Part shown: in pieces, positions 49,420 to 58,049 of the stretch
Numbering within the stretch: position 1 is the stretch's first letter
Layout: each line of letters begins with the position of its first letter
The notes under the pieces: generated by a model
Database searches by the model: none
Seen by the model: only the letters and a program-made list of their open reading frames with translations
What the model was told of the DNA's origin: nothing
Translations under genes and position numbers: made by a program
Assembly: GCF_003628305.1 (NCBI RefSeq)
Contig: NZ_RBZM01000011.1
Span: forward strand, 1-64,000
DNA: 64,000 nt
Direction: 5' to 3'
Origin: Cohnella endophytica
GTDB lineage: Bacteria; Bacillota; Bacilli; Paenibacillales; Paenibacillaceae

Positions 49420-50649
49420 TTACGTCCGATAAGCGGCGTTGATGCGCACGTAATCGTACGTTAGATCGCAGCCCCACGCCGTCGCTTGACCGCTACCCAT
49501 ATTCAGGTTGACGTTAATGCCGACGGTATCGCCTTTTAAGTACTCCAGCGCAATCTCTTCGTCGAAAGGAATCGGACGCGACTGCTCAAGCACGAGAATG
49601 TCTCCCAGACGAATATCCACCGTGCCGATGTTAACCGGCTGTCCGGCCCGGCCTATCGCTGCGATAATGCGTCCCCAGTTGGCATCCGCGCCGTACACGG
49701 CGGATTTAACCAAGCTGGATCCGATGATCGTCTTCGCGATCGCCTGAGCTGCGAAATCGCTCTCCGCTCCGACAACCGTCGTCTCGATCAGCTTCGTCGC
49801 GCCTTCTCCGTCGCGCGCGATCGCCTTGGCCAGCTCCGCGCATACGTGCCGCAGTCCGTCCGCGAACGCAGCGAAGTCCGGATGTTCGCGAGTCAGTTCT
49901 TCATTTTCCGCCAATCCGCTAGCCATCGCCACCAGCATATCGTTCGTGCTCGTGTCGCCGTCTACGGTAATCATATTAAAGCTCACGTTCGTAACCTCGC
50001 GCAGCAGCTCCTGCAGGAGAGGAGCGCCGATTCGCGCGTCCGTCGTCACGAAACCGAGCATTGTAGCCATGTTCGGATGAATCATCCCCGAGCCCTTCGC
50101 CGCGCCCGCGATCGTCACTTGTCGCCCGTTCGCTTCCAGAGCGACGCAGCTGACTTTTTTCACCAAGTCCGTCGTCAGGATCGCCTGGCAGAAATCGTCG
50201 GAGCCTTGCACGTCGCTTCGCAGTCTTCCGGGAAGCTTCTCGATTCCCGCGTTTACGCGGTCCATCTTAAGCAATTCGCCGATAACCCCAGTGGAAGCCA
50301 CCGCCACCTGATCCTTGCTTACGCCCAGCGCTTCGGCCGCGTTCGCTTGCATCACCCTCGCGTCCGCTTCGCCCTGCGCTCCCGTGCACGCGTTCGCGTT
50401 GCCGCTGTTCACGACGACCGCGCGGAGCAAACCGCCCTCGCCCAGTGCTTCCTTCGTCACCAGCAGCGGAGCCGCCTGGAACAAATTCGTCGTATATACC
50501 GCCGCAGCCGCAGCCGGAACCTCGCATACGATGACTCCGAGATCGTGGCGATCCGTTTTTTTCAAGCCGCAATGAAGACCTCCGGCCGTAAAGCCTTTGG
50601 GCGTCGTAACGCCTCCGCCTTCTACGATCGCATAACGTTGATTTCCCAT
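49420..50649 (-). CDS. argJ: Bifunctional ornithine acetyltransferase / N-acetylglutamate synthase
   Basis: The 409-residue precursor recycles the acetyl group from acetylornithine to glutamate and usually also uses acetyl-CoA. It self-cleaves in AKGSGMIHPNMATMLGF, just before the Thr in NMATML. The N-terminal VTTPKGFTAGGLHCGLKK and AVVVNSGNANACTGAQGEAD complete the oxyanion region. With argC, argB and argD it gives the cyclic pathway, so no separate argA is needed. ATG at 50649 follows GAGGGGAACGACGAA. It is the second gene of the cluster, 28 bases after argC. Confidence 0.96.
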   Translation of the reverse strand: MGNQRYAIVEGGGVTTPKGFTAGGLHCGLKKTDRHDLGVIVCEVPAAAAAVYTTNLFQAAPLLVTKEALGEGGLLRAVVVNSGNANACTGAQGEADARVMQANAAEALGVSKDQVAVASTGVIGELLKMDRVNAGIEKLPGRLRSDVQGSDDFCQAILTTDLVKKVSCVALEANGRQVTIAGAAKGSGMIHPNMATMLGFVTTDARIGAPLLQELLREVTNVSFNMITVDGDTSTNDMLVAMASGLAENEELTREHPDFAAFADGLRHVCAELAKAIARDGEGATKLIETTVVGAESDFAAQAIAKTIIGSSLVKSAVYGADANWGRIIAAIGRAGQPVNIGTVDIRLGDILVLEQSRPIPFDEEIALEYLKGDTVGINVNLNMGSGQATAWGCDLTYDYVRINAAYRT

Positions 50650-50677
50650 GATCTTTCGTCGTTCCCCTCGTCCCGTA

Positions 50678-51730
50678 TTATGGATATACCGGCGTGAATT
50701 GCAGGCCGAGCGTCTCGTCCCAGTTCATCAGCAGGTTAAGATTTTGGATCGCTTGGCCGGCAGCGCCTTTAACCAAGTTATCTGTGACCGAAATAAAGGT
50801 GACGCGTCCTGTTCTATCGTCGACGGAGAATCCAATGTCGCAATAGTTCGTGCCGAATACTTCCTTCGTAGCCGGCCAGCGGCCGTCAGGACGTATGCGC
50901 ACGAATTTGCGTCCTTCATAGAATTGCCGATACAGCTCCACGAACTCCGCGCTCGTCCGTTGCTCGGTAAGCTTGGCGTACATCGTGCACATGATCCCGC
51001 GCGTCATCGGAACGAGATGCGTCGTGAACGTCGTGATGACCGGCTTGTCGGCCGCCTCGGACAATACTTGCTCGATTTCCGGAGTATGCTGATGTTTGTT
51101 GATTTTATAAGCTTTGAAGTTTTCGTTGATCTCGGAATAATGAGAGCTTAAGTTCAGCCCGCGCCCGGCTCCGGATACGCCGGATTTCGCGTCGATGATG
51201 ATGCTGTCCGGATCGATCCATCCCGCTTTTACCGCCGGATACAAGCCCAACAGGGTCGTTGTCGTAAAACAGCCGGGATTCGATACGAAGTCGGTCTTCG
51301 CGACCTGATCTCCATATACTTCGGCAAGACCGTATACCGCTCGCTCGACGAGCGCCGGATCCGCCGGCTCGTGTTTGTACCATTGTTTATAGACTTCTCC
51401 GGATTTCAAGCGGAAGTCTCCGGATAAGTCGATAACTTTCAGACCGGCGTCCAAGAACTCCGGAGCCAGCTTCATGCTAACGCCGTGCGGGGTCGCAAGA
51501 AACACGACGTCCGCCTTGGAGCGGATCAAATCTACGTCGATTCCGTCCAACAGGTCGGTACGAATTTCCGTCAGATGAGGAAAGCCCTCTGCGATCGGGG
51601 TTCCCGATGCGGAAGAAGATATAACCGAAGTGACGGTAACTTTTGGATGAGATTGAAGCAAACGAATGAGTTCGACGCCGCCATAACCGGTAGACCCGAC
51701 GATCGCCGCGCGAATATGAGATGAATTCAT
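50678..51730 (-). CDS. argC: N-acetyl-gamma-glutamyl-phosphate reductase
   Basis: The 350-residue NADPH reductase has the Rossmann loop AAIVGSTGYGGVELIRLL (residues ~7-24) and the catalytic Cys in SNPGCFTTTTLLGLYP. DAKSGVSGAGRG and TTHLVPMTRGI follow, with the catalytic His. The start at 51730 (MNSSHIRAAIV) follows GGGGGTGTCGTT; the extra twelve residues to 51766 do not match the family. It leads the argCJBDFGH cluster and lies after a promoter with two ARG-box-like sites. Confidence 0.96.
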   Translation of the reverse strand: MNSSHIRAAIVGSTGYGGVELIRLLQSHPKVTVTSVISSSASGTPIAEGFPHLTEIRTDLLDGIDVDLIRSKADVVFLATPHGVSMKLAPEFLDAGLKVIDLSGDFRLKSGEVYKQWYKHEPADPALVERAVYGLAEVYGDQVAKTDFVSNPGCFTTTTLLGLYPAVKAGWIDPDSIIIDAKSGVSGAGRGLNLSSHYSEINENFKAYKINKHQHTPEIEQVLSEAADKPVITTFTTHLVPMTRGIMCTMYAKLTEQRTSAEFVELYRQFYEGRKFVRIRPDGRWPATKEVFGTNYCDIGFSVDDRTGRVTFISVTDNLVKGAAGQAIQNLNLLMNWDETLGLQFTPVYP

Positions 51731-51888
51731 AACGACACCCCCATGCATAACGTCCATAACGCGCACATCGCGTATTTGGCAAACCTTCCTAATTGTAACG
51801 GATATCGACCCCGAAATGAAGCGAATAAGTTGACAAAAGACGTAACGCTCTTGGTAATGCTACAAATCGTCGCCCGTGTGACTCGTTA

Positions 51889-51923
51889 TGCATTATTATA
51901 CACTCTATGTTGTATTTATTCAA
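51889..51923 (-). promoter_or_regulatory. argC promoter with ARG-box-like sites
   Basis: Minus strand: -35 TTGAAT (51918-51923), 17-nt spacer, -10 TATAAT (51895-51900). Two sequences close to the ArgR/AhrC half-palindrome overlap it: TGAATAAATACA (51922-51911) and TGTATAATAATGCA (51902-51889). This fits arginine repression by AhrC/ArgR; binding is inferred. Confidence 0.7.
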
Positions 51924-51949
51924 TGGTCGAAATGCACTAGAAGCTTAGC

Positions 51950-52870
51950 CTAAAGTAACCTTTCGTCATGGAAGCCTTCGCCTAACACTTCTGCGGCGTT
52001 GGTGATAATGATGAAAGCATCCGGATCCGCATCGCGCACGAGTAGCTTCAGTCGGACGACTTCGTTCTGTCCTACGACCGCAAGCAGCACCGGACGATCG
52101 TCCCCCGTATAGCCTCCCACGCCTTGCAGCCTCGTCAGTCCCCGGTCCAGCTCATGCAAGATCGCCCCGGACACCCGATCCGGATGCCTCGAGATAATGA
52201 AAGCCGCTTTCGAAGTTTGCAATCCCGACTGGATAATATCGATCGTCTTGCTTGTCGCGAACAAACCGATAAGCGCATAGAGAGCATTTTCCAAAGAGAT
52301 GAATAATCCCGCCGACAAAATAACGAGACCGTCCAGCATCGCGACGGCGAGCCCGAGCCGAATGCCTATGACCCGATGAATAATTTGCGCCGCGACGTCG
52401 AGTCCCCCGGTCGAGCCCCTCCCCCTGAACACTAAGCCTAAGCCAAGTCCTACGCCAAGTCCCCCGTAAATGGCGGCTAGCAAGGGATCATGGGTGGGAG
52501 AAGTCCAGTGCGACGTCAGCAAGACGAATAAGGGGAGAACGATCGAACCGACGGCCGTCTTGATTCCGAATTGCTTCCCGAGCACGAGAACTCCCGCGAT
52601 GAACAGAGGAATATTCAATGCCCATTGCGTGTATGCGGGCATAATGCCGGTCAGCGTGTTCAAGATGACGGAGATCCCCGACACGCCGCCGGAGGCGATC
52701 CGATTGGGAAGCAGGAACAAGTTAAAGCTGGCCGCTATGGAAAACGAGCCGAGCAACATAGAAACGTAGCTGAATATCGCTCGGGTCCTGCGGGAAAATT
52801 TCGGGGTCGCCCTCTTATTGACGAGCGCCGGTATAGCTGGAATGTCGCGAGATGGTTCCGAATGGTTCAT
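51950..52870 (-). CDS. YitT family membrane protein
   Basis: The 306-residue protein has about five membrane helices in the first 200 residues (YitT/DUF161). Typical stretches are FNLFLLPNRIASGGVSGISVIL and FRGRGSTGGLDVAAQIIHR. The cytoplasmic DUF2179 domain (~220-290) has SKAAFIISRHPDRVSGAI, LQGVGGYTGDDRPVLLAVV and DPDAFIIITNAAEVLGEGF. The family is common in Bacillota; transport is suspected but not established. ATG at 52870 follows AGGAAAGAGGACAATTC. No terminator is seen before the arg promoter downstream. Confidence 0.88.
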   Translation of the reverse strand: MNHSEPSRDIPAIPALVNKRATPKFSRRTRAIFSYVSMLLGSFSIAASFNLFLLPNRIASGGVSGISVILNTLTGIMPAYTQWALNIPLFIAGVLVLGKQFGIKTAVGSIVLPLFVLLTSHWTSPTHDPLLAAIYGGLGVGLGLGLVFRGRGSTGGLDVAAQIIHRVIGIRLGLAVAMLDGLVILSAGLFISLENALYALIGLFATSKTIDIIQSGLQTSKAAFIISRHPDRVSGAILHELDRGLTRLQGVGGYTGDDRPVLLAVVGQNEVVRLKLLVRDADPDAFIIITNAAEVLGEGFHDERLL

Positions 52871-52923
52871 GAATTGTCCTCTTTCCTACGTTAAAGCATC
52901 AGTTGAAAAGTCCTTCATACTAA

Positions 52924-52958
52924 GAAAACTTCCTACACGGTCAGTGTAAGAAGTTTCC
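52924..52958 (-). terminator. Terminator of prfB
   Basis: On the minus strand AAACTTCTTACAC pairs with GTGTAGGAAGTTT (one mismatch) around TGACC and is followed by TCTTAGT. It lies 17 bases after the prfB stop. Confidence 0.75.
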
Positions 52959-52974
52959 GGATAAGCTATGCATT

Positions 52975-54094
52975 TTATTCGACCTCTTGTTTGATCTGGC
53001 TTCTCAGGTAGCCGTCGATGAAGGCGTTAAGATCACCGTCCATGACCGCTCCGATGTTCCCCGTCTCCACGGAGGTGCGATGGTCTTTGACCATGCTGTA
53101 CGGATGGAAGACGTAAGAGCGAATCTGGCTTCCCCACGCGATATCCATTTGTTCACCGCGCACTTCCGCCAATTCCTTCTGTTGCTCTTGGATCTTCAGC
53201 TCGTAGAGCTTGGATTGAAGCATCTTCATCGCTTTTTCGCGGTTCTGGATCTGCGAGCGTTGCGTCTGGCAAGCAACGACGACTCCCGTAGGAATATGAG
53301 TCAGCCGGATAGCCGAATCCGTCTTGTTGATGTGCTGACCTCCGGCACCGCTGGCACGATAAGTATCGACTCGCAAATCCTCGGGACGGATTTCAACATG
53401 AATCTCGTCGTTGATCTCCGGAACGACATCGCAGGATACGAAAGAGGTATGGCGGCGACCGGAAGCATCGAAAGGAGAAATCCGCACGAGCCTGTGAACG
53501 CCTTTCTCCGCCTTGAGATAGCCATAGGCATTGTGTCCTTTGACGCCGATCGTAACGCTCTTGATCCCGGCTTCGTCGCCAGGGAGATAATCGAGCAGTT
53601 CGACCTTGAAGCCGCGTTTCTCCGCCCATCTCGTATACATCCGGTAAAGCATCTGTGCCCAGTCTTGCGACTCGGTGCCGCCCGCTCCGGGATGAAGTTC
53701 GAGAATCGCGTCAAGCTTGTCGTACGGCTGATTCAACAGCAGTTGGAGCTCGAAGGAATCGACCTTTGCGGTTAATCCCTTTACGCTCTCCGTCCACTCG
53801 GCAGCCATCGATTCGTCGGTCTCTTCCTCGAGAATCTCGAGCATATCCGACAGGTCCTGGCATTCGTTCTCCAAGCCTTCGAATTGGTCCACGACCGCCT
53901 TGATCGCGTTCATCTCGCCGATCACGGACTGCGCTTTTTCATTATCGTCCCAGAAATTCGGATCGCTCATTTTGACTTCGTAGTTCTCGATCTGTTCTTT
54001 CTTCAGATCTAAGTCAAAGTGACCCCCTAAGTTGCTGAAGTCGCTTCGCGTTTCCGCGAAGGTCTTGCTTAACCGATACGTCTAGCTCGAACAT
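52975..54094 (-). CDS. prfB: Peptide chain release factor 2 with programmed +1 frameshift
   Basis: Release factor 2 recognises UAA and UGA. The gene is in two frames. A 26-codon leader from the ATG at 54094 (MFELDVSVKQDLRGN...) ends at UGA (54014-54016). The site CTTTGAC (54019-54013) is preceded by the internal Shine-Dalgarno-like AGGGGGT. Ribosomes shift +1 at CTT-U to continue DLDLKKEQIENYE and MSDPNFWDD. The product is about 372 residues. GGQ is in SGAGGQHINKTDS, and the SPF tripeptide in RISPFDASGRRHTSF. The shift allows autoregulation, as UGA is its own target. It precedes yitT and follows secA. Confidence 0.95.
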
Positions 54095-54125
54095 GCTGAA
54101 ATCACTCCTATGAATCTTAATGCCC

Positions 54126-56642
54126 TTAGTCTATGCGACCGTGGCACAATTTGTATTTCTTCCCGCTGCCGCATGGGCAAGGATCGTTGCGTCCTACCGC
54201 GTCCGCGCTGCGGGTCTTCGGTTTCTTCGGACCTTCGTCCGCCTTGGCGTCTACGGCTTGCCCTTCGGCTACCGCTTCCCGCTTCGGAGGCGTCGTCTGA
54301 ACGGTCGCTCTCATGATGTACATCGTGATCTCTTCCTCGATGCGTTCGATCATGGAGAGGAACATGTTATGACCTTCGAACTGATATTCGCGAAGCGGAT
54401 CGTTACCGCCGTATGCCCGCAAGTGGATCCCTTGACGAAGGTGGTCCATCGCATCGATGTGATCCATCCACTTGCTGTCGACCGCGCGAAGCACGACGAC
54501 TTTCTCGAATTCGCGCATCGTTTCGGTGCCGATCATCTCTTCGCGCTCGTCATATAGCTTGTTGACGCGTTCGACGAGCATCTCGATCATTTCTTCCTTT
54601 TCCTTGCCCCAGAGATCGTCCTTGGTCAGGCGGTCTTCTGGAAGGAAGTTGGAGTGCGCGTAGGCAACAAGGCTGTCCAAGTCCCAATCTTCCGGCACGT
54701 CTGCATCCGAGCAATGACTCTCTACCGTGCGGGTGACGACGGAACGGATCATGCCCTCTACCACGTCGCGGATGTTGTCGGAGTTCAGGATGGCGCGGCG
54801 ATCTCCGTAGATCTTCTCCCGTTGCAGGTTGATGACGTCATCGTATTGCAGAACGATCCGACGAGTATCGAAGTTGCTGCCCTCTACGCGTTTCTGGGCG
54901 GACTCGATCGCACGCGAGATCAAGCGGCTCTCGATCGGGGAATCCTCGTCGAAGCCGAGGCGTTCCATCATGCCCATGATGTTGTCCGCGCCGAAACGGC
55001 GCATGAGCTCATCTTGCATGGAGAGATAAAACTGCGACGATCCCGGATCGCCTTGACGTCCTGCGCGACCGCGAAGCTGGTTATCGATCCGGCGGGATTC
55101 ATGGCGTTCCGTGCCCATGATGTGCAGACCGCCGATTTCGGATACACCCGAACCGAGCAAAATGTCCGTTCCGCGTCCGGCCATATTCGTCGCGATCGTA
55201 ACGGAGCCATGCTGGCCCGCGCTCGAGATAATCTCGGCTTCCTCCGCGTGATACTTCGCATTCAATACTTGGTGCTTGACGCCTTTCTTCTTGAGCATCT
55301 CCGAGATGCGTTCCGAGTTCTCGATCGAGACGGTACCGACAAGCACGGGTTGTCCCGTCGCATGGCGCTTGACGATCTCTTCGACGACGGCGCGGTACTT
55401 GCCGTTCTCGGATTTGTATACGACGTCCGGAATGTCCGCGCGAACCATCGGACGGTTCGTAGGCACTTGGATGACGTCCAGGCCGTAGATGCGCTTGAAC
55501 TCTTCTTCCTCGGTCTTCGCCGTACCGGTCATTCCCGCGAGCTTGCGGTACATCCGGAAGTAGTTCTGGAATGTGATCGTCGCGAGCGTCATGCTCTCGT
55601 TCTGTACCGTGAGCTGCTCCTTCGCTTCGATCGCTTGGTGCAAGCCTTCGCTGTAGCGGCGACCCGCCATCAAACGTCCGGTAAATTCGTCGACGATGAT
55701 AACCTCGTCTTCTTGAACGACGTAGTCGACGTCGCGTTTCATAATATAACGGGCGCGAAGCGCCTGGTTTACGTGGTGGTTCAGCGTCACGTTGTCGTGA
55801 GCAAACAAGTTCTCGATATTGAAAGCTTTTTCTACCTTCGTTACGCCAGCTTCTGTCAAAGCTACGCTGCGCATTTTAATATCGACGGTAAAGTCTTCGG
55901 TATCCGCAAGGCGGCTCACGAGCCGGTCGGCCGCGTAGTAGAGCTCTGTCGATTTCTGGGCTTGACCGGAAATGATGAGCGGAGTCCTCGCTTCGTCGAC
56001 GAGAATGGAGTCGACTTCATCGATGATCGCGTAATGAAGCGGACGCTGAACCATCTGCTCCTTGTACAGGACCATGTTATCGCGCAAGTAATCGAATCCG
56101 AACTCGTTGTTCGTTCCGTATGTGATATCGCATGCGTAGGCTTCCTGCTTCTCCTCGTGGGTGAGGCCGTGCAGGTTGCATCCCACTGTCATGCCAAGGA
56201 AGGAATAGATTTGTCCCATCAAGGCGCTGTCGCGCTGGGCCAAGTAATCATTGACGGTGATGACGTGCACGCCTTCGCCTTGCAACGCGTTCAGATACAC
56301 GGATAGCGTACCTACGAGCGTCTTGCCCTCACCCGTTCTCATCTCCGCGATCTTGCCGGAGTGGAGAACCATGCCTCCGATTAGTTGAACGTCGAAATGG
56401 CGCATGTTCAATACGCGCTTGGACGCTTCCCTTACGACTGCGAACGCCTCCGGAAGAATGTCATCCAAGGACTCGCCTTTGGCGATGCGTCCGCGGAATT
56501 CCTCCGTCTTGGCGCAAAGTTGATCATCGCTAAGCGATGCGACCGAGGACTCCAGCCCGTTAATCTGGTCAACGGTTTTGAGGAGCCGTTTTACCTCGCG
56601 TTCATTGGCATCTCCGAATATTTTTTTGACAAGTCCTAGCAT
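54126..56642 (-). CDS. secA: Preprotein translocase ATPase SecA
   Basis: The 838-residue motor drives export through SecYEG. MRTGEGKTLVGTLSVYLNAL is the Walker A region. DYLRDNMV and YAIIDEVDSILVDEARTPL hold the Walker B/DEAD-like motif. NMAGRGTDILLGSG and RGRAGRQGDPGSSQFYLS complete nucleotide-binding domain 2. The C-terminus has the zinc motif GRNDPCPCGSGKKYKLCHGR for SecB/lipid contact. Length is typical for Bacillota. It lies between prfB and hpf, the order found in B. subtilis. ATG at 56642 follows GAGAGGGGTACATCC. Confidence 0.97.
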   Translation of the reverse strand: MLGLVKKIFGDANEREVKRLLKTVDQINGLESSVASLSDDQLCAKTEEFRGRIAKGESLDDILPEAFAVVREASKRVLNMRHFDVQLIGGMVLHSGKIAEMRTGEGKTLVGTLSVYLNALQGEGVHVITVNDYLAQRDSALMGQIYSFLGMTVGCNLHGLTHEEKQEAYACDITYGTNNEFGFDYLRDNMVLYKEQMVQRPLHYAIIDEVDSILVDEARTPLIISGQAQKSTELYYAADRLVSRLADTEDFTVDIKMRSVALTEAGVTKVEKAFNIENLFAHDNVTLNHHVNQALRARYIMKRDVDYVVQEDEVIIVDEFTGRLMAGRRYSEGLHQAIEAKEQLTVQNESMTLATITFQNYFRMYRKLAGMTGTAKTEEEEFKRIYGLDVIQVPTNRPMVRADIPDVVYKSENGKYRAVVEEIVKRHATGQPVLVGTVSIENSERISEMLKKKGVKHQVLNAKYHAEEAEIISSAGQHGSVTIATNMAGRGTDILLGSGVSEIGGLHIMGTERHESRRIDNQLRGRAGRQGDPGSSQFYLSMQDELMRRFGADNIMGMMERLGFDEDSPIESRLISRAIESAQKRVEGSNFDTRRIVLQYDDVINLQREKIYGDRRAILNSDNIRDVVEGMIRSVVTRTVESHCSDADVPEDWDLDSLVAYAHSNFLPEDRLTKDDLWGKEKEEMIEMLVERVNKLYDEREEMIGTETMREFEKVVVLRAVDSKWMDHIDAMDHLRQGIHLRAYGGNDPLREYQFEGHNMFLSMIERIEEEITMYIMRATVQTTPPKREAVAEGQAVDAKADEGPKKPKTRSADAVGRNDPCPCGSGKKYKLCHGRID

Positions 56643-56802
56643 TTGGATGTACCCCTCTCTCTCGGGTCTAACAACATCTTCTCATTTTATCAGTTTGGGG
56701 AAAATGGGGCAAGGAGAGAGGGATTAGCGCAATTGTGTCCAATTCAGCACTGTGAGATGGTCCTTTTATGGCTCGCCTCGACGAACAAGTGTAGTCCGGC
56801 GC

Positions 56803-56840
56803 AAAACAAGCCCCGGCTGCGATAGCCGGGGCTTGTTTGA
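56803..56840 (-). terminator. Terminator of hpf
   Basis: AAACAAGCCCCGGCT pairs perfectly with AGCCGGGGCTTGTTT around GCGAT. It sits after the hpf stop at 56858 and before the secA start. Confidence 0.9.
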
Positions 56841-56857
56841 TAAATTTTTATGGATGG

Positions 56858-57421
56858 TTATTCGGCGGATTCGATCAGCCCGTATTTGCCGTCATTCCGA
56901 CGGTATACGACGCTGACTTCCTTCGTCGAAGTATTGGCGAAAACGTAGAAGTTATGTCCGACAAGATTCATCTGAAGAATCGCTTCTTCGACATCCATCG
57001 GTTTCAGATCAAATCGCTTCGTCCTCACAAGCTCCAGATCGTCTTCTTCCTCTCGGGCAAGCGTCGTGACGCTCGTTCCGTTGCCGAAGTCCTCCTTAAA
57101 GAGTGCCCTTGCCGATCCTGCTTCTCGGAAATTACGGTTGATTTTCGTTTTGTGTTTACGAATCTGCCTTTCGAGTTTGTCCACTACGAAATCGATCGAC
57201 GCATACATGTCCTCTCGTTTCTCCTCGGCTCGCAAGAGCGCTCCTGGAAGAGGGATCGTAACCTCGATGGCCTGTTGGCCTTTCGTGACGCTCAAAGTTA
57301 CGTTGACATCGGATTGGGGAGGAGCTTCAAAATACCGCTCTAGACGACTCAGCTTCTTCTCGACATAATCACGAAGAGCATCTGTCACTTCCATACGCTG
57401 ACCACGGATGTTGTATTTCAT
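56858..57421 (-). CDS. hpf: Long-form ribosome hibernation promoting factor
   Basis: The 187-residue protein drives 100S ribosome dimers in stationary phase. The N-terminal domain (1-105) starts MKYNIRGQRMEVTDALRDYV and carries VTLSVTKGQQAIEVTIPLPG and basic residues for 30S binding. A short linker (~105-125) leads to the C-terminal dimerisation domain (~130-187; VRTKRFDLKPMDVEEAILQM, GHNFYVFANTSTKEVSVVYR). The two-domain form is typical of Bacillota. ATG at 57421 follows AAAGGAGGAATGCCAT. A promoter lies 27 bases upstream. Confidence 0.95.
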   Translation of the reverse strand: MKYNIRGQRMEVTDALRDYVEKKLSRLERYFEAPPQSDVNVTLSVTKGQQAIEVTIPLPGALLRAEEKREDMYASIDFVVDKLERQIRKHKTKINRNFREAGSARALFKEDFGNGTSVTTLAREEEDDLELVRTKRFDLKPMDVEEAILQMNLVGHNFYVFANTSTKEVSVVYRRNDGKYGLIESAE

Positions 57422-57447
57422 ATGGCATTCCTCCTTTGCGTAACTCT

Positions 57448-57477
57448 ATGATAACACACCGAAGGTAGGCGTTTCAA
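57448..57477 (-). promoter_or_regulatory. hpf promoter
   Basis: Minus strand: -35 TTGAAA (57472-57477), 18-nt spacer, -10 TATCAT (57448-57453). A sigma-B or sigma-H form, known for hpf in B. subtilis, was not evident. Confidence 0.55.
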
Positions 57478-57545
57478 AACATTCCGCAAATAATTTTGAA
57501 TTATCTGATAATTTGGCTCATATGCTACAAATCGACATTATTGCA

Positions 57546-57577
57546 ATAAAAAAACCCCGGAGAGATCCGAGGTTTGG
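57546..57577 (-). terminator. Terminator of the cold-shock gene
   Basis: On the minus strand AAACCTCGGATC and the complementary CCGGGGTTT (with one mismatch and a short loop) are followed by TTTTATT. Confidence 0.75.
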
Positions 57578-57643
57578 TGAAATGCATAATCGTACGTAAG
57601 AAGGCTTCTTGTATAATTGTTCGACGCGAACGCGCCGGAATGA

Positions 57644-57841
57644 TTACACTTTAGTAACGTTCGCTGCTTGAGGGCCTCTTGCACCTTGAACGATGTCGAA
57701 TTCAACCGTTTGGCCTTCTTCTAGCGCTTTGTAACCGTCCATTTGAATAGCGGAGAAGTGAACGAACACGTCGCCACCTTGCTCAGTTTCAATGAAGCCG
57801 TATCCTTTTTCCGCGTTAAACCATTTAACTTTACCTTGCAT
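57644..57841 (-). CDS. Cold-shock protein (CspA/CspB family)
   Basis: The 65-residue OB-fold protein binds single-stranded nucleic acid and melts mRNA structure. The RNP1 motif is KGYGFIETE, and RNP2 is DVFVHFSAI. Length and the closing GPQAANVTKV fit the family. ATG at 57841 follows AAGGGAATG. The leader is about 60 nt from the predicted start site. A paralogue elsewhere in the genome is expected but not seen here. Confidence 0.96.
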   Translation of the reverse strand: MQGKVKWFNAEKGYGFIETEQGGDVFVHFSAIQMDGYKALEEGQTVEFDIVQGARGPQAANVTKV

Positions 57842-57908
57842 GTGTTAAACATTCCCTTCATATTCAAATGACGTTAGGCGTAAGCATTTGTGCCTAGCCC
57901 ACATCACG

Positions 57909-57938
57909 AATATAACACCTGTGAATATTTGGTGTCAA
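57909..57938 (-). promoter_or_regulatory. Cold-shock gene promoter
   Basis: Minus strand: -35 TTGACA (57933-57938), 18-nt spacer, -10 TATATT (57909-57914). The 5' leader of about 60 nt is consistent with csp regulation at the RNA level. Confidence 0.75.
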
Positions 57939-58049
57939 CGGTTTTTTGTAAGCGGATACACAGGGCCTCAATTGGCTTTTTCCATTATCGGGTCTTTCGT
58001 CTAATTCCGATCTATGTGGACCCAAGCAAGAGACCCGAAGCAAAATTCG

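Noticed and set aside
54654..56306. 550-codon plus-strand ORF opposite secA
   Set aside because: secA is unmistakable on the other strand; the long open frame follows from its codon pattern.
57984..58038. TCGGGTCT / AGACCCGA inverted repeat after the acetyltransferase gene
   Set aside because: The loop is about 40 bases and there is no T run, so I do not call it a terminator.
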